A DNA stretch of 64,000 bases from Tahibacter harae (GTDB lineage Bacteria; Pseudomonadota; Gammaproteobacteria; Xanthomonadales; Rhodanobacteraceae), in NCBI RefSeq assembly GCF_024437735.1, contig NZ_JANFQO010000005.1:1-64000 (forward strand). Reading direction: 5' to 3'. The translations under genes and the position numbers were made by a program. Each line of letters opens with the position of its first letter. Position 1 is the first letter of the stretch. Shown piece by piece: positions 61,951 to 64,000 of this stretch. Below the pieces are notes generated by a model. That model searched no databases and was not told the origin of the DNA. It was given only the letters and a program-made list of their open reading frames with translations.

Positions 61951-62892
61951 ATGAACATTATTATCGTCGCAAAGCCGCACGCCTTGCCGCAGACCATCGA
62001 CCTCGGCTGCTGGCGTACCCGACTCAAATGCGGTGCCATACTCGGTTGTGCTGCCCTGGCCTGCGCCCTGCTGGGCGTCAGCGTGGCCTACAGCGTAGCC
62101 GGGCCGAAGACGCGCACCCTGGCTGAAGTGCGGGAACTGCGGGAACAGAGTGACGCGCGACTGCGCGAACTTGAGCAAGTCAAGGCCGATACCCAGCGCG
62201 ACCTCGATGCGCTGGCCGTCAAGCTCGGTGCGCTGCAGGCGCACGCCACCCGCCTCAATGCGCTCGGCGAGCGCCTGACCCGGGCCGGCAAGCTGGACGA
62301 CGGCGAATTCAGCTTCTCCGAGGCGCCCGCGGTCGGCGGCCCGGAAACCGTCGATTCCCCGGTTGTGCATGCGGCGGCGCCGCAGCTGACCAGCTCCATC
62401 GAAGAACTGCATGCCCGCTTCGTGCGCCAGCAGGCCCAGCTGGAAGTGCTGGAAAACCTGCTGCTGGACCGCAAGATCGAATCCGACCTGCTGCCCAGCG
62501 GCATGCCGGTCAAGACGGGCTATATCTCCTCCTATTTCGGCGGCCGCCCCGATCCGTTCAACGGCTCCTCCGATTACCACACCGGCATCGACTTCGACGC
62601 CAATACCGGCGCCGACATCCTTTCGGTCGCCGAAGGCGTCGTCACCTGGTCCGGCACGCGTCCCGGCTACGGCAACGTGGTCGAGGTCGACCACGGCAAC
62701 GGCTACATGACCCGCTATGCACACAACTCCCAGAACCTCGCCACTGTCGGCCAGCGTGTCCGCGTCGGCGAAGTCATTGCCAAGGTCGGTTCCACCGGCC
62801 GCTCCACCGGCTCCCACGTGCATTTCGAAGTCTGGCTCAACGGCAAGGCCGTCAATCCCATCGCCTACGTGCGCAGCCAGCGCAAGGCCTGA
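61951..62892 (+). CDS. M23 family peptidoglycan endopeptidase
   Basis: 313-aa membrane-anchored metallopeptidase. Membrane segment ~28-50 (CGAILGCAALACALLGVSVA), coiled coils (~57-100 and ELHARFVRQQAQLEVLENLL), then a LytM domain with complete zinc ligands: SDYHTGIDFDANTGADI (H..D) and TGSHVHFEVWLNGKAVNP (HxH). It should cleave peptide crosslinks in the periplasm, near division and secretion genes. Divergent from dciA with 31 bp between starts. Confidence 0.92.
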   Translation: MNIIIVAKPHALPQTIDLGCWRTRLKCGAILGCAALACALLGVSVAYSVAGPKTRTLAEVRELREQSDARLRELEQVKADTQRDLDALAVKLGALQAHATRLNALGERLTRAGKLDDGEFSFSEAPAVGGPETVDSPVVHAAAPQLTSSIEELHARFVRQQAQLEVLENLLLDRKIESDLLPSGMPVKTGYISSYFGGRPDPFNGSSDYHTGIDFDANTGADILSVAEGVVTWSGTRPGYGNVVEVDHGNGYMTRYAHNSQNLATVGQRVRVGEVIAKVGSTGRSTGSHVHFEVWLNGKAVNPIAYVRSQRKA

Positions 62893-62947
62893 GCCGCCGT
62901 ACCGTCCGCGCCGCCCCTTGAATCCGGGGGCGGGCAACCCACCATCT

Positions 62948-62976
62948 TTGTCCCACCCGGGCTGCCGGCTTATCAT
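62948..62976 (+). promoter_or_regulatory. secA promoter
   Basis: -35 TTGTCC, 17-bp spacer, -10 TATCAT, ending 73 bp before the secA ATG. Four of six and five of six consensus matches with ideal spacing. Confidence 0.65.
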
Positions 62977-63049
62977 CGGCGGTCCGGTCGTGCCTGCGTC
63001 CAGCGCGGGCCGGGCGCGTTTTCCCCTTTCCAGCTGAGCGACTGACCCC

Positions 63050-64000
<951 letters not shown>

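Overview
The window is about 64 kb of GC-rich gammaproteobacterial chromosome. Features that point to Lysobacterales (Xanthomonadales) or a close relative are: a gspN-like tail directly upstream of a lipoprotein-type gspD, a RibB with a degenerate GTP cyclohydrolase II half, a dcw cluster followed by lpxC, dciA, an M23 peptidase and secA, and the frequent REP-like hairpins. The family-level placement is an inference. No tRNA, CRISPR array, transposase or prophage gene was seen.

Layout. (1) 1-7 kb: end of a type II secretion locus (gspD), a small lipoprotein, and two exported proteins of unknown function. The first of these has the codon use of a very highly expressed gene, and part of it is duplicated at the left window edge. 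(2) 7-21 kb: a PpiC-type prolyl isomerase, then a surface-glycan/glycosylation island. The island holds an ABC exporter (wzm-wzt), a methyltransferase, five glycosyltransferase-like proteins and a SPINDLY/OGT-like protein, with the housekeeping gene ettA sitting between two paralogous TPR-glycosyltransferases. (3) 21-29 kb: glyA, a REPIN-like repeat, then nrdR-ribD-ribE-ribBX-ribH-nusB-thiL-pgpA (riboflavin, thiamine and phospholipid housekeeping). (4) 29-34.6 kb: leftward lpoA-yraN-dolP-FAD oxidoreductase-DUF4019, divergent from rsmI. (5) 34.6-35.7 kb: repeat mosaic and the RNase P RNA gene with promoter and terminator. (6) 35.8-44 kb: cupin, glutathione S-transferase, MocR regulator, a glutathione-dependent formaldehyde detoxification operon (frmR-frmA-fghA) with an operator-like palindrome, panE, a DUF3297 gene and a secreted monoheme cytochrome c-like protein. 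(7) 44.7-60.3 kb: a complete dcw cluster (mraZ, rsmH, ftsL, ftsI, murE, murF, mraY, ftsW, murG, murC, ddlB, ftsQ, ftsA, ftsZ). Its mraZ promoter carries 10-bp-spaced TGGG boxes, and it ends in a strong terminator. (8) 60.4-64 kb: lpxC, dciA (opposite strand), an M23 peptidase, and the first 317 codons of secA with a good promoter.

Most of the window is core genome. The accessory and more interesting parts are the glycosylation island, the exported-protein region and its duplicated segment, an intrinsic terminator on the strand opposite to the neighbouring genes near 18.05 kb (possible small RNA), and the secreted cytochrome with two abutting palindromes upstream. Nothing seen amounts to a clearly new defence or mobile system.
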